NCBI RefSeq assembly: GCF_013155385.1
Contig: NZ_JABJUQ010000007.1
Coordinates: forward strand, 1 to 64,000
DNA from: Bacillus sp. WMMC1349
GTDB lineage: Bacteria; Bacillota; Bacilli; Bacillales; Bacillaceae
DNA: 64,000 nucleotides
Reading direction: 5' to 3'
Below are positions 24,598 through 46,686 of the stretch, one piece after another. The notes beneath the pieces were generated by a model. That model saw only the letters and a list, made by a program, of their open reading frames with translations. It had not been told where the DNA came from and ran no database searches. Each line of letters opens with the position of its first letter. Position 1 is the first letter of the stretch. Position numbers and translations under genes: made by a program.

Positions 24598-24647
24598 TCT
24601 TACGCGAAAAAAATATTATTCCCTAAGAAGGAAGGAGAAAAGACCCA

Positions 24648-26726
24648 ATGGCAAGAGAGTTCTCCTTAGAAAAAACACGTAATATCGGAATCATGGCTCA
24701 CATTGATGCCGGTAAAACAACAACAACCGAACGTATCTTGTTCTATACTGGCCGTATCCACAAAATTGGTGAAACTCATGAAGGGGCTTCCCAAATGGAC
24801 TGGATGGAACAGGAACAAGAACGTGGTATCACGATTACATCTGCTGCAACAACTGCACAATGGAAAGGATACCGAGTAAATATTATTGACACACCAGGAC
24901 ACGTAGACTTCACTGTTGAAGTTGAACGTTCACTTCGTGTGCTTGACGGAGCTGTTGCTGTCCTTGACGCACAGTCCGGTGTTGAACCACAAACGGAAAC
25001 CGTTTGGCGTCAGGCAACAACTTATGGAGTACCTCGTATCGTATTTGTCAACAAAATGGACAAAATCGGTGCTGATTTCCTTTACTCTGTAAGTACTTTA
25101 AGAGATCGCCTTCAAGCGAATGCACATGCAATCCAATTGCCGATTGGTGCTGAAGACCATTTTGAAGGGGTTATTGACCTTGTAGAAAATGTCGCTTATT
25201 TCTATGAAGATGATCTTGGTACTCGTTCAGAAGCGAAAGAAATTCCTGATGAGTATAAAGAAAAAGCTGAAGAGCTACGTAGCACCTTAATTGAAGCTGT
25301 TGCTGAGCTTGATGAAGAGCTGATGGAAAAATATCTTGAAGGTGAAGAAATCACTGTTGATGAGCTGAAAGCTGGTATCCGTAAAGGTACATTGAATGTA
25401 GAGTTCTATCCAGTTCTTGCTGGTTCTGCATTCAAAAACAAAGGTGTTCAGCTGGTACTTGACGCAGTTCTTGATTACTTACCTGCGCCAACTGATGTAC
25501 CTGCGATCAAAGGTATTGTTCCTGACTCTGATGAAGAAGTCGTACGCGAATCTTCTGATGATGAGCCATTCTCAGCCCTTGCATTTAAAGTGATGACAGA
25601 CCCTTACGTTGGTAAATTAACGTTCTTCCGTGTGTACTCTGGAACACTTGAGTCAGGTTCATATGTGAAAAACTCTTCTAAAGGCAAACGTGAGCGTGTC
25701 GGTCGTATTTTACAAATGCATGCCAACAGCCGACAAGAAATCTCTACAGTTTACGCTGGGGATATTGCGGCAGCTGTTGGTCTGAAAGATACATCTACCG
25801 GGGATACTCTTTGTGATGAAAAGAGTCTTGTTATTCTTGAATCAATGGAATTCCCAGAACCTGTTATCGACGTTGCGATCGAACCAAAATCAAAAGCTGA
25901 TCAAGATAAGATGGGTGTTGCTTTAGCTAAACTTGCTGAAGAAGATCCAACTTTCCGTACGCAAACTAACCCAGAAACTGGGCAAACGATCATTTCCGGT
26001 ATGGGTGAACTTCACCTTGATATTATCGTTGACCGGATGAAGCGCGAATTTAAGGTTGAAGCAAATGTTGGTGCACCTCAAGTTGCGTACCGTGAAACAT
26101 TCCGTTCCGGTGCAAAAGTTGAAGGTAAATTTGTACGTCAATCAGGTGGGCGCGGTCAGTTCGGACACGTTTGGATTGAATTTGAACCAAATGAAGAAGG
26201 CGCTGGCTTTGAATTTGAAAATGCGATCGTCGGAGGGGTTGTTCCACGCGAATATATTCCGGCTGTTCAAGCGGGTCTTCAAGACTCACTTCAAAACGGT
26301 GTATTAGCTGGCTTCCCGCTGATCGATATTAAAGCGAAACTTTTTGATGGATCTTACCATGATGTTGACTCTAACGAAATGGCGTTTAAAGTCGCTGCTT
26401 CTATGGCATTGAAAAATGCAGTCAGCAAATGTAACCCTGTTCTTCTTGAACCAATCATGAAAGTTGAAGTGGTTATTCCAGAAGAATATATGGGAGATAT
26501 CATGGGTGACATTACATCTCGACGCGGCCGTGTCGAAGGTATGGAAGCTCGCGGTAATGCCCAAGTCGTTCGCGCGATGGTTCCTCTTTCTGAGATGTTT
26601 GGTTATGCTACTGCTCTTCGTTCTAACACGCAAGGACGCGGTACGTTCACAATGCACATGGATCATTATGAAGAAGTGCCGAAGAGCATTTCAGAAGAAA
26701 TCATCAAAAAAAATAAAGGCGAATAA
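24648..26726 (+). CDS. fusA: Elongation factor G
   Basis: GTPase that drives translocation of tRNA and mRNA and helps recycle ribosomes. The 692 residues carry the G1 motif [10 protein letters not shown] (17-26), the switch region [17 protein letters not shown] and NKMD, then domains II-V, including the ribosome-binding [10 protein letters not shown] near the C-terminus. The ATG lies behind AAGGAAGGAGAAAAGACCCA. It sits between rpsG and tuf as in all Bacillus. Confidence 0.99.
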   Translation: MAREFSLEKTRNIGIMAHIDAGKTTTTERILFYTGRIHKIGETHEGASQMDWMEQEQERGITITSAATTAQWKGYRVNIIDTPGHVDFTVEVERSLRVLDGAVAVLDAQSGVEPQTETVWRQATTYGVPRIVFVNKMDKIGADFLYSVSTLRDRLQANAHAIQLPIGAEDHFEGVIDLVENVAYFYEDDLGTRSEAKEIPDEYKEKAEELRSTLIEAVAELDEELMEKYLEGEEITVDELKAGIRKGTLNVEFYPVLAGSAFKNKGVQLVLDAVLDYLPAPTDVPAIKGIVPDSDEEVVRESSDDEPFSALAFKVMTDPYVGKLTFFRVYSGTLESGSYVKNSSKGKRERVGRILQMHANSRQEISTVYAGDIAAAVGLKDTSTGDTLCDEKSLVILESMEFPEPVIDVAIEPKSKADQDKMGVALAKLAEEDPTFRTQTNPETGQTIISGMGELHLDIIVDRMKREFKVEANVGAPQVAYRETFRSGAKVEGKFVRQSGGRGQFGHVWIEFEPNEEGAGFEFENAIVGGVVPREYIPAVQAGLQDSLQNGVLAGFPLIDIKAKLFDGSYHDVDSNEMAFKVAASMALKNAVSKCNPVLLEPIMKVEVVIPEEYMGDIMGDITSRRGRVEGMEARGNAQVVRAMVPLSEMFGYATALRSNTQGRGTFTMHMDHYEEVPKSISEEIIKKNKGE

Positions 26727-26727
26727 T

Positions 26728-26756
26728 TGATTTTGCCGCTGCATTAAAGTATAACT
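26728..26756 (+). promoter_or_regulatory. SigA-type promoter of tuf
   Basis: TTGATT (26728-26733), a 17-bp spacer and TATAAC (26751-26756), beginning 2 bp after the fusA stop. It would allow the extra expression EF-Tu needs relative to fusA. Confidence 0.6.
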
Positions 26757-26844
26757 ACTATTGTAAGATCAGAAAGTGGAATTACGATTTCACTTTCTAT
26801 CACTCTATATTATAAAAATAACCTTTTTAAGGAGGATTTTCAGA

Positions 26845-28032
26845 ATGGCTAAAGAAAAATTTGACCGTTCCAAATCACATGCCAATATTGGTACAATTGG
26901 ACACGTTGACCATGGTAAAACTACATTAACAGCTGCTATTACAACTGTTCTTTCTAAAACAGGTAAAGCAGAAGCACGTGCATATGATCAAATCGATGGT
27001 GCACCAGAAGAACGTGAGCGCGGAATCACAATCTCAACTGCACACGTTGAATATGAAACTGACACTCGTCACTATGCACACGTTGACTGCCCAGGACACG
27101 CTGACTATGTTAAAAACATGATCACAGGTGCTGCGCAAATGGACGGAGCTATTCTTGTAGTTTCTGCTGCTGATGGCCCAATGCCACAAACTCGTGAGCA
27201 CATTCTTCTTTCTCGTAACGTAGGTGTACCTTACATCGTTGTATTCTTAAACAAATGCGACATGGTAGACGATGAAGAGCTTCTTGAATTAGTAGAAATG
27301 GAAGTTCGCGATCTTCTTTCTGAGTATGAATTCCCTGGTGATGATGTACCAGTTATTAAAGGTTCTGCTCTTAAAGCTCTTGAAGGTGACGCTCAATACG
27401 AAGAGAAAATTCTTGAATTGATGGCTGCAGTTGACGATTACATCCCAACTCCAGAACGCGAAACTGACAAACCATTCATGATGCCAGTTGAGGATGTATT
27501 CTCAATCACTGGTCGTGGAACAGTTGCTACAGGACGTGTAGAGCGTGGTCAAGTTAAAGTCGGTGACGAAGTAGAAATCATCGGTCTTCAAGAAGAAAAC
27601 AAGAAAACAACTGTTACAGGTGTTGAAATGTTCCGTAAGCTTCTTGACTATGCTGAAGCTGGAGACAACATCGGTGCACTTCTTCGCGGTGTAGCTCGTG
27701 AAGATATCCAACGTGGTCAAGTACTTGCTCAGCCTGGTACAATCACTCCACACCAAAAATTTAAAGCTGAAGTTTATGTTCTTTCAAAAGAAGAAGGTGG
27801 ACGTCATACTCCATTCTTCTCAAACTACCGTCCTCAGTTCTACTTCCGTACAACTGATGTAACTGGTATCATTCAGCTTCCTGAAGGTGTAGAAATGGTT
27901 ATGCCTGGAGACAACATCGAAATGACTGTTGAACTGATCTCTACAATTGCGATCGAAGATGGTACTCGCTTCTCTATCCGTGAAGGCGGACGTACTGTTG
28001 GTTCAGGCGTTGTTACGACGATCACTGAATAA
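26845..28032 (+). CDS. tuf: Elongation factor Tu
   Basis: GTPase that delivers aminoacyl-tRNA to the ribosomal A site. It has 395 residues from the ATG at 26845 behind TTAAGGAGGATTTTCAGA; a longer open frame starting upstream is untranslated leader. G motifs GHVDHGKTT (19-27), DCPGHADY and NKCD are intact. Codon choice is strongly biased towards a few codons, as expected for one of the most abundant proteins. A strong terminator follows. Confidence 0.99.
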   Translation: MAKEKFDRSKSHANIGTIGHVDHGKTTLTAAITTVLSKTGKAEARAYDQIDGAPEERERGITISTAHVEYETDTRHYAHVDCPGHADYVKNMITGAAQMDGAILVVSAADGPMPQTREHILLSRNVGVPYIVVFLNKCDMVDDEELLELVEMEVRDLLSEYEFPGDDVPVIKGSALKALEGDAQYEEKILELMAAVDDYIPTPERETDKPFMMPVEDVFSITGRGTVATGRVERGQVKVGDEVEIIGLQEENKKTTVTGVEMFRKLLDYAEAGDNIGALLRGVAREDIQRGQVLAQPGTITPHQKFKAEVYVLSKEEGGRHTPFFSNYRPQFYFRTTDVTGIIQLPEGVEMVMPGDNIEMTVELISTIAIEDGTRFSIREGGRTVGSGVVTTITE

Positions 28033-28044
28033 TACTTAATGAAA

Positions 28045-28073
28045 AACGAGATCCGTTGGGTCTCGTTTTTTTT
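28045..28073 (+). terminator. Terminator of the str operon after tuf
   Basis: AACGAGA and TCTCGTT form the stem around TCCGTTGGG, followed by eight T residues. Confidence 0.9.
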
Positions 28074-28111
28074 AGTGAATTTTGTTTTTTTTAATATGGG
28101 AGGATTAATCC

Positions 28112-28140
28112 TTGATTAACTCCGTTTGAATCTGTATAAT
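28112..28140 (+). promoter_or_regulatory. Upstream promoter of the S10 operon
   Basis: TTGATT (28112-28117), a 17-bp spacer and TATAAT (28135-28140). First of two tandem promoters in the 308-bp gap between tuf and rpsJ. No protein gene is seen in this gap; B. subtilis has ybaC here. Confidence 0.7.
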
Positions 28141-28178
28141 AAAAAAAGTGTGCAAATGACGTAATCTCTAATATTACC

Positions 28179-28207
28179 TTGCAACATGCCTAGTTTTTTT
28201 GTATAAT
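28179..28207 (+). promoter_or_regulatory. Downstream promoter of the S10 operon
   Basis: TTGCAA (28179-28184), a 17-bp spacer and TATAAT (28202-28207), 67 bp after the first promoter. It leaves a leader of about 125 nt before rpsJ, which contains the inverted repeat GCCATGGC-like element near 28267. Confidence 0.75.
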
Positions 28208-28235
28208 AGTGCATGTTGGTCTTTGACTGCGATGA

Positions 28236-28649
<414 letters not shown>

Positions 28650-28686
28650 TGAAAAAAATATAGAGTGATCTTAATAGGAGGTGTGA

Positions 28687-29319
<633 letters not shown>

Positions 29320-29328
29320 CTCTCTTAG

Positions 29329-30257
<929 letters not shown>

Positions 30258-30260
30258 TGA

Positions 30261-31121
<861 letters not shown>

Positions 31122-31145
31122 CGAGGTTGTCTACGGTTCAAATAG

Positions 31146-31457
<312 letters not shown>

Positions 31458-31474
31458 TGAGAGGAGGCTTTTAA

Positions 31475-33105
<1,631 letters not shown>

Positions 33106-33124
33106 TTCTGGAGGGAGGTTCTAG

Positions 33125-33394
<270 letters not shown>

Positions 33395-33429
33395 TAAAGT
33401 TCGGAAACGTCTTTTCCGAAGGGAGGTAA

Positions 33430-33804
<375 letters not shown>

Positions 33805-33825
33805 TGATATCAATGCCGGACTTAA

Positions 33826-34717
<892 letters not shown>

Positions 34718-34724
34718 TCAATGA

Positions 34725-34925
<201 letters not shown>

Positions 34926-34953
34926 TCCCCGTTAATGGGAAGGAGGTTAATAA

Positions 34954-35355
<402 letters not shown>

Positions 35356-35369
35356 GAAGTTTAACATGA

Positions 35370-35921
<552 letters not shown>

Positions 35922-35952
35922 AACCGCTTAAAGTGAGAAAGGAGTGACCCAG

Positions 35953-36315
35953 ATGATTATGAAAACAAGCAAGAATGCCGCTCGTCTTAAAAGACACGCT
36001 CGTGTTCGTGCGAAGCTTTCAGGAACAGCTGAAAGACCTCGTCTAAATGTTTTTCGTTCAAACAAACATATTTATGCACAAGTAATCGATGACGCAAACG
36101 GTGTTACACTTGTGAGTGCATCTACTCTTGATAAAGACTTTAATGCCGAAAACAGTGGCGATGCATCTGCGGCTGCAAAAGTTGGAGAACTTGTTGCAAA
36201 ACGCGCTTCTGAAAAAGGTATTACAAATGTTGTTTTTGACCGTGGAGGATACCTTTACCATGGACGCGTAAAAGCATTAGCTGATGCAGCACGTGAGGCA
36301 GGATTAGAATTTTAA
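35953..36315 (+). CDS. rplR: 50S ribosomal protein L18
   Basis: 5S rRNA-binding protein. It has 120 residues from the ATG at 35953 behind GAAAGGAGTGACCCAG, giving [20 protein letters not shown]. The C-terminal [20 protein letters not shown] is conserved. An in-frame GTG lies inside the ribosome-binding site and is rejected. Confidence 0.97.
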   Translation: MIMKTSKNAARLKRHARVRAKLSGTAERPRLNVFRSNKHIYAQVIDDANGVTLVSASTLDKDFNAENSGDASAAAKVGELVAKRASEKGITNVVFDRGGYLYHGRVKALADAAREAGLEF

Positions 36316-36318
36316 TAA

Positions 36319-37032
<714 letters not shown>

Positions 37033-37049
37033 AATAAACGATAGGCTAA

Positions 37050-37502
<453 letters not shown>

Positions 37503-37503
37503 C

Positions 37504-38799
37504 TTGTTTAAGACAATCTCCAATTTTATGCGTGTGAAGGATATTCGGAATAAGATTATCTTCACACTTCTAATGCTTATCGTCTTTCGTCTCGGTTCAT
37601 TCATTCCTGTGCCCGGTGTAAATACAGAAGTTTTAAAGGCACAGGATCAAATGAGTGTGTTTGGAGTTCTTAATACGTTTGGCGGCGGAGCATTATTTAA
37701 CTTCTCAATTCTCGCAATGGGAATTATGCCATACATTACGGCTTCAATCATTATCCAACTTTTGCAGATGGATGTTGTGCCGAAGTTTACGGAATGGTCA
37801 AAGCAAGGGGAAGTTGGTCGTCGAAAACTATCTCAATTTACAAGGTACTTCACAATTGTACTTGGATTTATCCAAGCCTTAGCAATGTCATACGGTTTTA
37901 ACAACATGGCTGGTGGCTCGTTAATCGAAGACACAGGGCTGGGGACTTACTTGACAATTGCAATTGTACTAACTGCTGGAACTGCTTTTCTCATGTGGCT
38001 TGGCGAACAAATTACTTCTCACGGAGTTGGCAACGGAATATCCATCATTATTTTTGCTGGGATTGTTGCCGGCATTCCACAGACAGTTAACCAAATGTAC
38101 GCTCAGCAGTTTGAAAATGTTGGAGACCAGCTGTTCCTGCAAATCGTAAAAGTTATCATCATATTGGTTGTGATTTTGGCCATTGTCGTTGGAGTCATTT
38201 TCATCCAAGAAGCAGTAAGAAAAATCGCAATTCAATATGCAAAAGGCAATGCCCGTTCACCTGTTCCTGGTGCTCAATCAACACATTTACCACTCAAGGT
38301 TAATCCAGCGGGTGTTATACCAGTTATCTTTGCTGTTGCATTTATTATGACCCCTCGGACAGTAGCAACGTTCTTTGGTCAAAACGATGTAACAAATTGG
38401 ATTCAAAAAACATTTGATTATACGCATCCGATCGGAATGTGTGTTTATGCGGGATTAATTATTGCCTTTACCTACTTCTATGCATTTGTCCAGGTAAACC
38501 CTGAACAAATGGCCGATAATCTTAAAAAACAAGGTGGCTATATTCCGGGAGTTCGTCCAGGGAAAATGACTCAAGAAAAAATCACGAGCATTTTGTATCG
38601 ACTTACGTTTGTCGGCTCCATTTTCTTGGCTGTAATTGCCATTCTTCCTGTATTGTTCGTTAACTATGCCGGACTGCCTGCTTCTGCAAAAATTGGAGGA
38701 ACAAGTTTGCTAATCGTTGTCGGTGTTGCACTTGAAACGATGAAGCAGCTTGAAAGCCAGTTGGTGAAACGAAACTATCGTGGATTTATGAAGCAATAG
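37504..38799 (+). CDS. secY: Preprotein translocase channel subunit SecY
   Basis: Pore of the Sec machinery, partnered by SecE (11.4 kb in this window). The 431 residues contain ten predicted membrane helices. The conserved cytoplasmic loop GEVGRRKLSQFTRYFT, GNGISIIIFAGI and the C5-loop GKMTQEKITSILYRLTF are present. The start is TTG, two bases after the rplO stop, with the ribosome-binding site inside rplO (GAGGTGATC). Confidence 0.97.
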   Translation: MFKTISNFMRVKDIRNKIIFTLLMLIVFRLGSFIPVPGVNTEVLKAQDQMSVFGVLNTFGGGALFNFSILAMGIMPYITASIIIQLLQMDVVPKFTEWSKQGEVGRRKLSQFTRYFTIVLGFIQALAMSYGFNNMAGGSLIEDTGLGTYLTIAIVLTAGTAFLMWLGEQITSHGVGNGISIIIFAGIVAGIPQTVNQMYAQQFENVGDQLFLQIVKVIIILVVILAIVVGVIFIQEAVRKIAIQYAKGNARSPVPGAQSTHLPLKVNPAGVIPVIFAVAFIMTPRTVATFFGQNDVTNWIQKTFDYTHPIGMCVYAGLIIAFTYFYAFVQVNPEQMADNLKKQGGYIPGVRPGKMTQEKITSILYRLTFVGSIFLAVIAILPVLFVNYAGLPASAKIGGTSLLIVVGVALETMKQLESQLVKRNYRGFMKQ

Positions 38800-38828
38800 G
38801 GGAAATGGGATGTGCCCATTCCCTCTAA

Positions 38829-40249
<1,421 letters not shown>

Positions 40250-40258
40250 GTGAATCAG

Positions 40259-40565
40259 ATGAATCGAGATACTCCTCAAATTGGTCAGTTTGTACGTATC
40301 TTAAAAGGTCGTGAAATGACTCAATATGCAGTTGTCATTGGAATATTCGATGATCATCATGTGCTGCTAGCAGACGGAGAAAAGCGAAAATTTCATTCTC
40401 CTAAGAAAAAGAATATCAATCATTTAACCTTTTATGATTGCGTTTCTCCGGAAGTTCAGAACAGTATAAACGAAACAGGGCGTGTGACAAACGGAAAATT
40501 GAGATTTTCTCTTTTGAAATTTGTCAGAAAGCAAGTTACTGATTTGAAGAAGGGAGAACACTTGA

Positions 40566-40588
<23 letters not shown>
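40259..40588 (+). CDS. KOW-domain RNA-binding protein (L14e-like)
   Basis: Conserved Bacillus protein between map and infA (called ybzG in B. subtilis, if I recall correctly). It has 109 residues from ATG 40259; a GTG nine bases upstream sits within the site AGGTGA. The N-terminal half ([36 protein letters not shown], in parts) resembles a KOW fold of the L14e type; the C-terminal half is basic. Function is not established. Its end overlaps infA by 23 bp. Confidence 0.75.
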
Positions 40589-41320
<732 letters not shown>

Positions 41321-41339
41321 AGTAAGGGAGGTTATTTAA

Positions 41340-41738
<399 letters not shown>

Positions 41739-41754
41739 TTTGTTTGTATAGATT

Positions 41755-41783
41755 TTGTGTCCCTGTCAATAATGGGTTATGAT
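41755..41783 (+). promoter_or_regulatory. SigA-type promoter of rpoA-rplQ
   Basis: TTGTGT (41755-41760), a 17-bp spacer and TATGAT (41778-41783) in the 174-bp gap between rpsK and rpoA. It would give rpoA extra transcripts beyond read-through from S10. Inverted segments GAATTTC/GAAATTC-like lie in the leader near 41846-41872. Confidence 0.6.
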
Positions 41784-41912
41784 ACAGTTAATTTATAAAA
41801 CGAATGCACACTCGTTGCCTGAGCACATACGGGACTAAACAATGGGGAATTTCGGATAGAATACGAGAAATTCTTTCCGGGGTTTCGACGTTTTGAAGGA
41901 GGGTTTTATGAA

Positions 41913-42857
41913 ATGATTGAGATTGAAAAACCAAAAATCGAAACGGTTGAAATCAACGACGATACCAAGTATGGTAAATTTGTCGTAGAGCCACTTGAGC
42001 GTGGATATGGTACAACTTTGGGTAACTCCTTACGTCGTATCCTTTTATCCTCACTCCCTGGTGCCGCTGTAACATCGATTCAAATAGATGGTGTACTGCA
42101 TGAGTTCTCGACAATTGAAGGTGTAGTTGAAGATGTTACAACGATTATCTTAAACATTAAAAAACTTGCACTGAAAATCTACTCTGAAGAAGAGAAGACG
42201 CTTGAGATTGATGTACAGCGTGAAGGAGTTGTAACAGCTGCTGATATTACCCATGACAGTGATGTAGAGATTTTAAACCATGATCTCCACATTGCAACTC
42301 TTGGTCAAAACGCGAGTTTCAAAGTTCGCTTAACTGCTCAAAGAGGTCGAGGGTATACACCAGCTGATGCGAATAAAAGAGACGATCAGCCGATTGGCGT
42401 CATCCCGATTGATTCCATCTTTACACCTGTTTCTCGCGTATCTTATCAAGTTGAAAACACTCGTGTGGGTCAGATTACAAACTATGACAAACTGACGCTT
42501 GACGTATGGACAGATGGAAGCACTGGACCAAAAGAAGCGATTGCTCTTGGTTCAAAGATTTTAACTGAACACCTTAATATTTTTGTCGGCTTGACTGACG
42601 AAGCCCAACATGCTGAAATTATGGTTGAAAAAGAAGAAGATCAGAAAGAAAAAGTTCTGGAAATGACAATTGAAGAGCTTGATCTCTCCGTTCGTTCTTA
42701 CAACTGCCTAAAGCGTGCGGGTATCAATACAGTTCAAGAGCTTGCGAACAAGACAGAAGAAGATATGATGAAGGTTCGCAACCTAGGTCGCAAATCACTT
42801 GAAGAAGTAAAAGCGAAACTTGAAGAACTTGGACTGGGCCTTCGCAAAGACGATTGA
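41913..42857 (+). CDS. rpoA: DNA-directed RNA polymerase alpha subunit
   Basis: Alpha subunit with an assembly NTD and a CTD that contacts UP elements and activators. It has 314 residues. NTD signature [23 protein letters not shown] is given in part; the CTD contains [22 protein letters not shown] and [14 protein letters not shown]. The ATG follows AGGAGGGTTTTATGAA. The subunit set rpoA, rpoB and rpoC is complete in this window. Confidence 0.99.
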   Translation: MIEIEKPKIETVEINDDTKYGKFVVEPLERGYGTTLGNSLRRILLSSLPGAAVTSIQIDGVLHEFSTIEGVVEDVTTIILNIKKLALKIYSEEEKTLEIDVQREGVVTAADITHDSDVEILNHDLHIATLGQNASFKVRLTAQRGRGYTPADANKRDDQPIGVIPIDSIFTPVSRVSYQVENTRVGQITNYDKLTLDVWTDGSTGPKEAIALGSKILTEHLNIFVGLTDEAQHAEIMVEKEEDQKEKVLEMTIEELDLSVRSYNCLKRAGINTVQELANKTEEDMMKVRNLGRKSLEEVKAKLEELGLGLRKDD

Positions 42858-42883
42858 CTAGTTTCAATGTAAACTAGCCTTTT
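42858..42883 (+). terminator. Weak terminator-like hairpin after rpoA
   Basis: CTAGTTT and AAACTAG form a 7-bp stem around CAATGT, followed by CCTTTTCG. It may reduce read-through into rplQ. Confidence 0.4.
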
Positions 42884-42919
42884 CGTTTGTTTTTTATTTC
42901 AGATAGAGTATTTCCATAA

Positions 42920-43297
<378 letters not shown>

Positions 43298-43320
43298 TCA
43301 CATATATTGTGTGTCTAAAG

Positions 43321-43361
43321 AAGGGCGGGACAGTTTTTAACTGGATCTATGCCCTTTTTTT
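43321..43361 (+). terminator. Terminator of the alpha operon
   Basis: AAGGGC (43321-43326) pairs with GCCCTT (43351-43356), with an inner CAGTT/AACTG stem, followed by a T run. It separates rplQ from the ecf genes. Confidence 0.75.
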
Positions 43362-43429
43362 AGATATGCGGTGTTTTTAAGCCGTTTAGTTCAGCAGAGT
43401 CTTAGTGGAGAGGAGGGCGGACAGGCAAA

Positions 43430-44275
43430 ATGAGTCTTGAACGCTTAATCACAGTAGAGGATATGACGTTCTCATATCAAAAAGATGCAGACAGACCTAC
43501 GCTTGACAACGTCTCTTTTCATGTCACAAAAGGTGAATGGTTGGCGATTGTCGGTCATAACGGTTCTGGGAAGTCGACATTGGCCCGCACTTTAAATGGC
43601 TTGATCATACCTGATAAAGGGTCAATAAAAGTCAATGGGATCACGTTGACGGAAGAGACAGTCTGGGATATTAGAAAAAAAGTAGGGATGGTCTTTCAAA
43701 ACCCTGATAATCAGTTTGTCGGGACAACCGTTCGCGATGATGTGGCTTTTGGTTTAGAAAACAATGGAGTTCCAAGAGAAGATATGGTGAAAAGGGTGGA
43801 TTGGGCTATTAAACAGGTGAACATGCAGGATTTTCTCGATCAAGAGCCGCACCATCTCTCCGGTGGACAAAAGCAGCGGGTTGCGATTGCGGGAGTTCTA
43901 GCCGTACAGCCCAATATCATCATTCTTGATGAAGCAACATCAATGCTTGACCCAATCGGAAGAGAAGAAGTGCTCGGGACGGTCAGAAGGTTAAAAGATC
44001 AAGGGATGGTGACAGTCATCTCGATAACGCATGATTTACATGAAGCAGCCAAGGCCGATCGAATCATTGTTATGAATGGTGGAAAAAAATATGCTGAAGG
44101 TTCACCTGAAGACGTTTTTCATCTAGGTCAAGATCTGGTTGACATCGGACTTGATTTACCTTTTTCCTTTCAGCTTAGTCAAATCTTAAAAGAAAGCGGT
44201 TTGGCCCTCAAAGGTAATCATCTGTCACAAAAAGGATTGGTGAATGAGCTATGGACATTACGATCAAAGATATAG
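43430..44275 (+). CDS. ecfA1: ECF transporter ATPase EcfA1
   Basis: ATP-binding subunit of the shared energy-coupling module that powers uptake of several vitamins by interchangeable S components. The 281 residues contain Walker A GHNGSGKST (42-50), a Q-loop VFQNPDNQFVG, signature LSGGQKQR near 143 and Walker B IIILDEATSMLDP. No S component is encoded next to it, the arrangement of group II ECF systems. It overlaps ecfA2 by 25 bp. Confidence 0.95.
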   Translation: MSLERLITVEDMTFSYQKDADRPTLDNVSFHVTKGEWLAIVGHNGSGKSTLARTLNGLIIPDKGSIKVNGITLTEETVWDIRKKVGMVFQNPDNQFVGTTVRDDVAFGLENNGVPREDMVKRVDWAIKQVNMQDFLDQEPHHLSGGQKQRVAIAGVLAVQPNIIILDEATSMLDPIGREEVLGTVRRLKDQGMVTVISITHDLHEAAKADRIIVMNGGKKYAEGSPEDVFHLGQDLVDIGLDLPFSFQLSQILKESGLALKGNHLSQKGLVNELWTLRSKI

Positions 44276-45120
44276 AACACCGATACCAGATGAAAACACC
44301 TTTTGAACGTTTAGCGATATATGATGTTAACGCTGTGATTAAGGAAGAAAGTTATGTAGCCATTATTGGACATACTGGCTCAGGTAAGTCGACGCTCCTT
44401 CAGCATCTGAACGGTCTTTTAAAGCCAACGAAAGGACAAATTCATTTAGGTGAAACTGTTCTTGAAGCAGGTAAAAAGACTAAAAATATGAAAGCTTTAC
44501 GAAAAAAAGTGGGAATTGTTTTTCAATTTCCAGAGCATCAACTATTTGAGGAAACTGTACTTAGAGACATTGCCTTTGGTCCGATTAATTTTGGAGTCAG
44601 CCGGGAGAAAGCAGAAGCAAAAGCTCAGGAAATATTGAAACTAGTTGGTTTGCCATTAGAATTGGCAGATCGGTCTCCATTTGAACTAAGCGGGGGGCAG
44701 ATGCGCCGTGTTGCCATTGCGGGTGTGCTTGCAATGGAGCCTGAAGTCCTCGTTCTTGATGAACCGACCGCTGGGCTTGATCCGAGAGGTCGGAAAGAGA
44801 TTATGGATATGTTCTATCACCTTCACCAACACCGGAAACTGACAACAATTTTAGTTACCCACAGTATGGAGGATGCCGCAGTCTATGCAGATGAACTGAT
44901 TGTCATGCACAAAGGTACGATTAAGGCTAAGGGGACACCGCGAGAACTATTTGCAAACAGAAGCGATATTACCGCGTTAGGACTTGATTTACCAGAAACA
45001 ATAAAGTTTCAAAAACAACTTGAAGAAACCTTCGGGATCACTTTTAAAGCTCCATTCTTAACGATAAAAGAAGCAGCCTCTGAAATTAGAGCACTCTTTC
45101 AGGAGGAAAATGCTTTATGA
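44251..45120 (+). CDS. ecfA2: ECF transporter ATPase EcfA2
   Basis: Second, paralogous ATPase of the ECF module; EcfA1 and EcfA2 form the heterodimer. The 289 residues carry Walker A GHTGSGKST (40-48), Q-loop VFQFPEHQLFE, signature LSGGQMRR and Walker B VLVLDEPTAGLDP. Its ATG is inside ecfA1 and its own stop overlaps the ecfT start, so all three are translationally coupled at fixed stoichiometry. Confidence 0.95.
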   Translation: MDITIKDIEHRYQMKTPFERLAIYDVNAVIKEESYVAIIGHTGSGKSTLLQHLNGLLKPTKGQIHLGETVLEAGKKTKNMKALRKKVGIVFQFPEHQLFEETVLRDIAFGPINFGVSREKAEAKAQEILKLVGLPLELADRSPFELSGGQMRRVAIAGVLAMEPEVLVLDEPTAGLDPRGRKEIMDMFYHLHQHRKLTTILVTHSMEDAAVYADELIVMHKGTIKAKGTPRELFANRSDITALGLDLPETIKFQKQLEETFGITFKAPFLTIKEAASEIRALFQEENAL

Positions 45121-45914
45121 TGGATAGTATTATAATCGGAAAGTATGTGCCCGGCTCCTCGATCATTCATCGTCTTGATCCGCGCACAAAACTGTTAACT
45201 ATATTTCTGTTTATCTTTATCGTCTTTTTTGCCAATAATATCGTAACATATGCTTTACTTGGCCTGTTTACGGTTCTTGCGGTCGGTCTATCAAGCGTAC
45301 CTATTCGTTTCTTGTTAAAGGGTATGAAGCCGATCATCTGGATTGTGTTGTTTACTTTTCTGCTTCATATTTTGATGACTCGGGAAGGTCCTGTACTCGT
45401 TGATTTACGCTTATTTAGCATTTATGAGCAAGGGCTTGTTCAAGGAATTTTTATTTCTCTGCGGTTTATTTATTTAATCTTGATCACAACACTTTTAACT
45501 TTAACGACAACCCCTATCGAAGTCACTGATGGGTTGGAGCGGTTACTTGGACCATTTAAAAAGCTGAAACTGCCTGTTCATGAACTCGCTTTAATGATGT
45601 CCATCTCACTAAGATTTATACCTACTCTCTTGGAAGAGACGGATAAAATTATGAAGGCGCAAATGGCAAGAGGTGTTGACTTTACAAGCGGTCCAATCAA
45701 AGAGCGTGTGAAGGCAATCGTTCCCCTGCTTGTTCCCCTGTTTGTTAGTGCCTTTAAGAGAGCAGAAGAGTTAGCAACGGCAATGGAAGCGCGTGGTTAC
45801 CGCGGAGGAGAAGGTCGCACGAAATATCGACAGTTGATATGGAAAGGCAAAGATACTTCCGTTCTCCTAATATTAATAGGATTAGCCAGTTTGTTAATCC
45901 TGTTACGAAATTAG
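45117..45914 (+). CDS. ecfT: ECF transporter transmembrane subunit EcfT
   Basis: Membrane scaffold that links the ATPases to exchangeable substrate-binding S proteins. The 265 residues have about five to six hydrophobic segments. Two coupling-helix signatures of the A-R-G type are visible: AQMARGVDF and AMEARGYRGG. The ATG overlaps the end of ecfA2 by 4 bp. truA follows after 10 bp. Confidence 0.94.
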   Translation: MMDSIIIGKYVPGSSIIHRLDPRTKLLTIFLFIFIVFFANNIVTYALLGLFTVLAVGLSSVPIRFLLKGMKPIIWIVLFTFLLHILMTREGPVLVDLRLFSIYEQGLVQGIFISLRFIYLILITTLLTLTTTPIEVTDGLERLLGPFKKLKLPVHELALMMSISLRFIPTLLEETDKIMKAQMARGVDFTSGPIKERVKAIVPLLVPLFVSAFKRAEELATAMEARGYRGGEGRTKYRQLIWKGKDTSVLLILIGLASLLILLRN

Positions 45915-45924
45915 GTGAGATGCC

Positions 45925-46668
45925 ATGAGAATAAAGTGTACAATTTCATATGATGGCCATCTTTTTTTCGGCTATCAAGTTCAGCCTGGAAAGAGAACGG
46001 TTCAGGATGAACTAGAAAAGGCTTTAAAAACTCTTCACAAAACACAGGAACGTATTCCTGTCGTGGCTTCAGGCAGAACTGACAGCGGTGTTCATGCTCT
46101 CGGACAAACGATTCATTTTGATAGCCCGCTCCTGATTCCAGAGGAAAAGTGGCCCTATGCATTAAATGCCCTGCTCCCTGATGATATTGTGGTAAACAAA
46201 GCGGAATTGGTCGATGAGCAATTCCATGCGCGGTTCTCTGTGAAGAAAAAAGAATATCGTTATCTGATTGATAGAAGCAGACATCCGGATGTATTTAAAC
46301 GATTTTATGCATACCATGTTCCATATCAACTTGATGTCGAAAAGATGGAAGAAGCTTCTCAGTATTTGGTTGGTACTTATGATTATACAAGCCTTTGCAC
46401 AGCCAAAACTGACGTGCAAGATAAAGTCAGAACCGTTTATGAACTGGACTGGTCTGAAACGGTTGACGGTCTGCAAATGAGGATTGTCGGCAACGGATTT
46501 TTGTATAATATGGTCAGGATTATCACTGGTACGATCCTTGAAGTTGGAACAGGAGCAATCTCTCCTGAGGCTATCGAGAAGATCATTCAGGCAAAAAATC
46601 GGGAAGCGGCAGGGCGAACTGCACCTGCTCATGGACTATATTTATGGAACGTCATCTATGACAACTAA
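45925..46668 (+). CDS. truA: tRNA pseudouridine(38-40) synthase TruA
   Basis: Converts uridines 38-40 of the tRNA anticodon arm to pseudouridine. The 247 residues contain the catalytic Asp (D53) in VASGRTDSGVHALGQ, and MVRIITGTILEVGTG in the C-terminal domain. It is 10 bp after ecfT with an AGGTGAGATGCC site, so it is likely in the ecf transcript. Confidence 0.96.
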   Translation: MRIKCTISYDGHLFFGYQVQPGKRTVQDELEKALKTLHKTQERIPVVASGRTDSGVHALGQTIHFDSPLLIPEEKWPYALNALLPDDIVVNKAELVDEQFHARFSVKKKEYRYLIDRSRHPDVFKRFYAYHVPYQLDVEKMEEASQYLVGTYDYTSLCTAKTDVQDKVRTVYELDWSETVDGLQMRIVGNGFLYNMVRIITGTILEVGTGAISPEAIEKIIQAKNREAAGRTAPAHGLYLWNVIYDN

Positions 46669-46686
46669 TCCTGGTGTAACATTTTC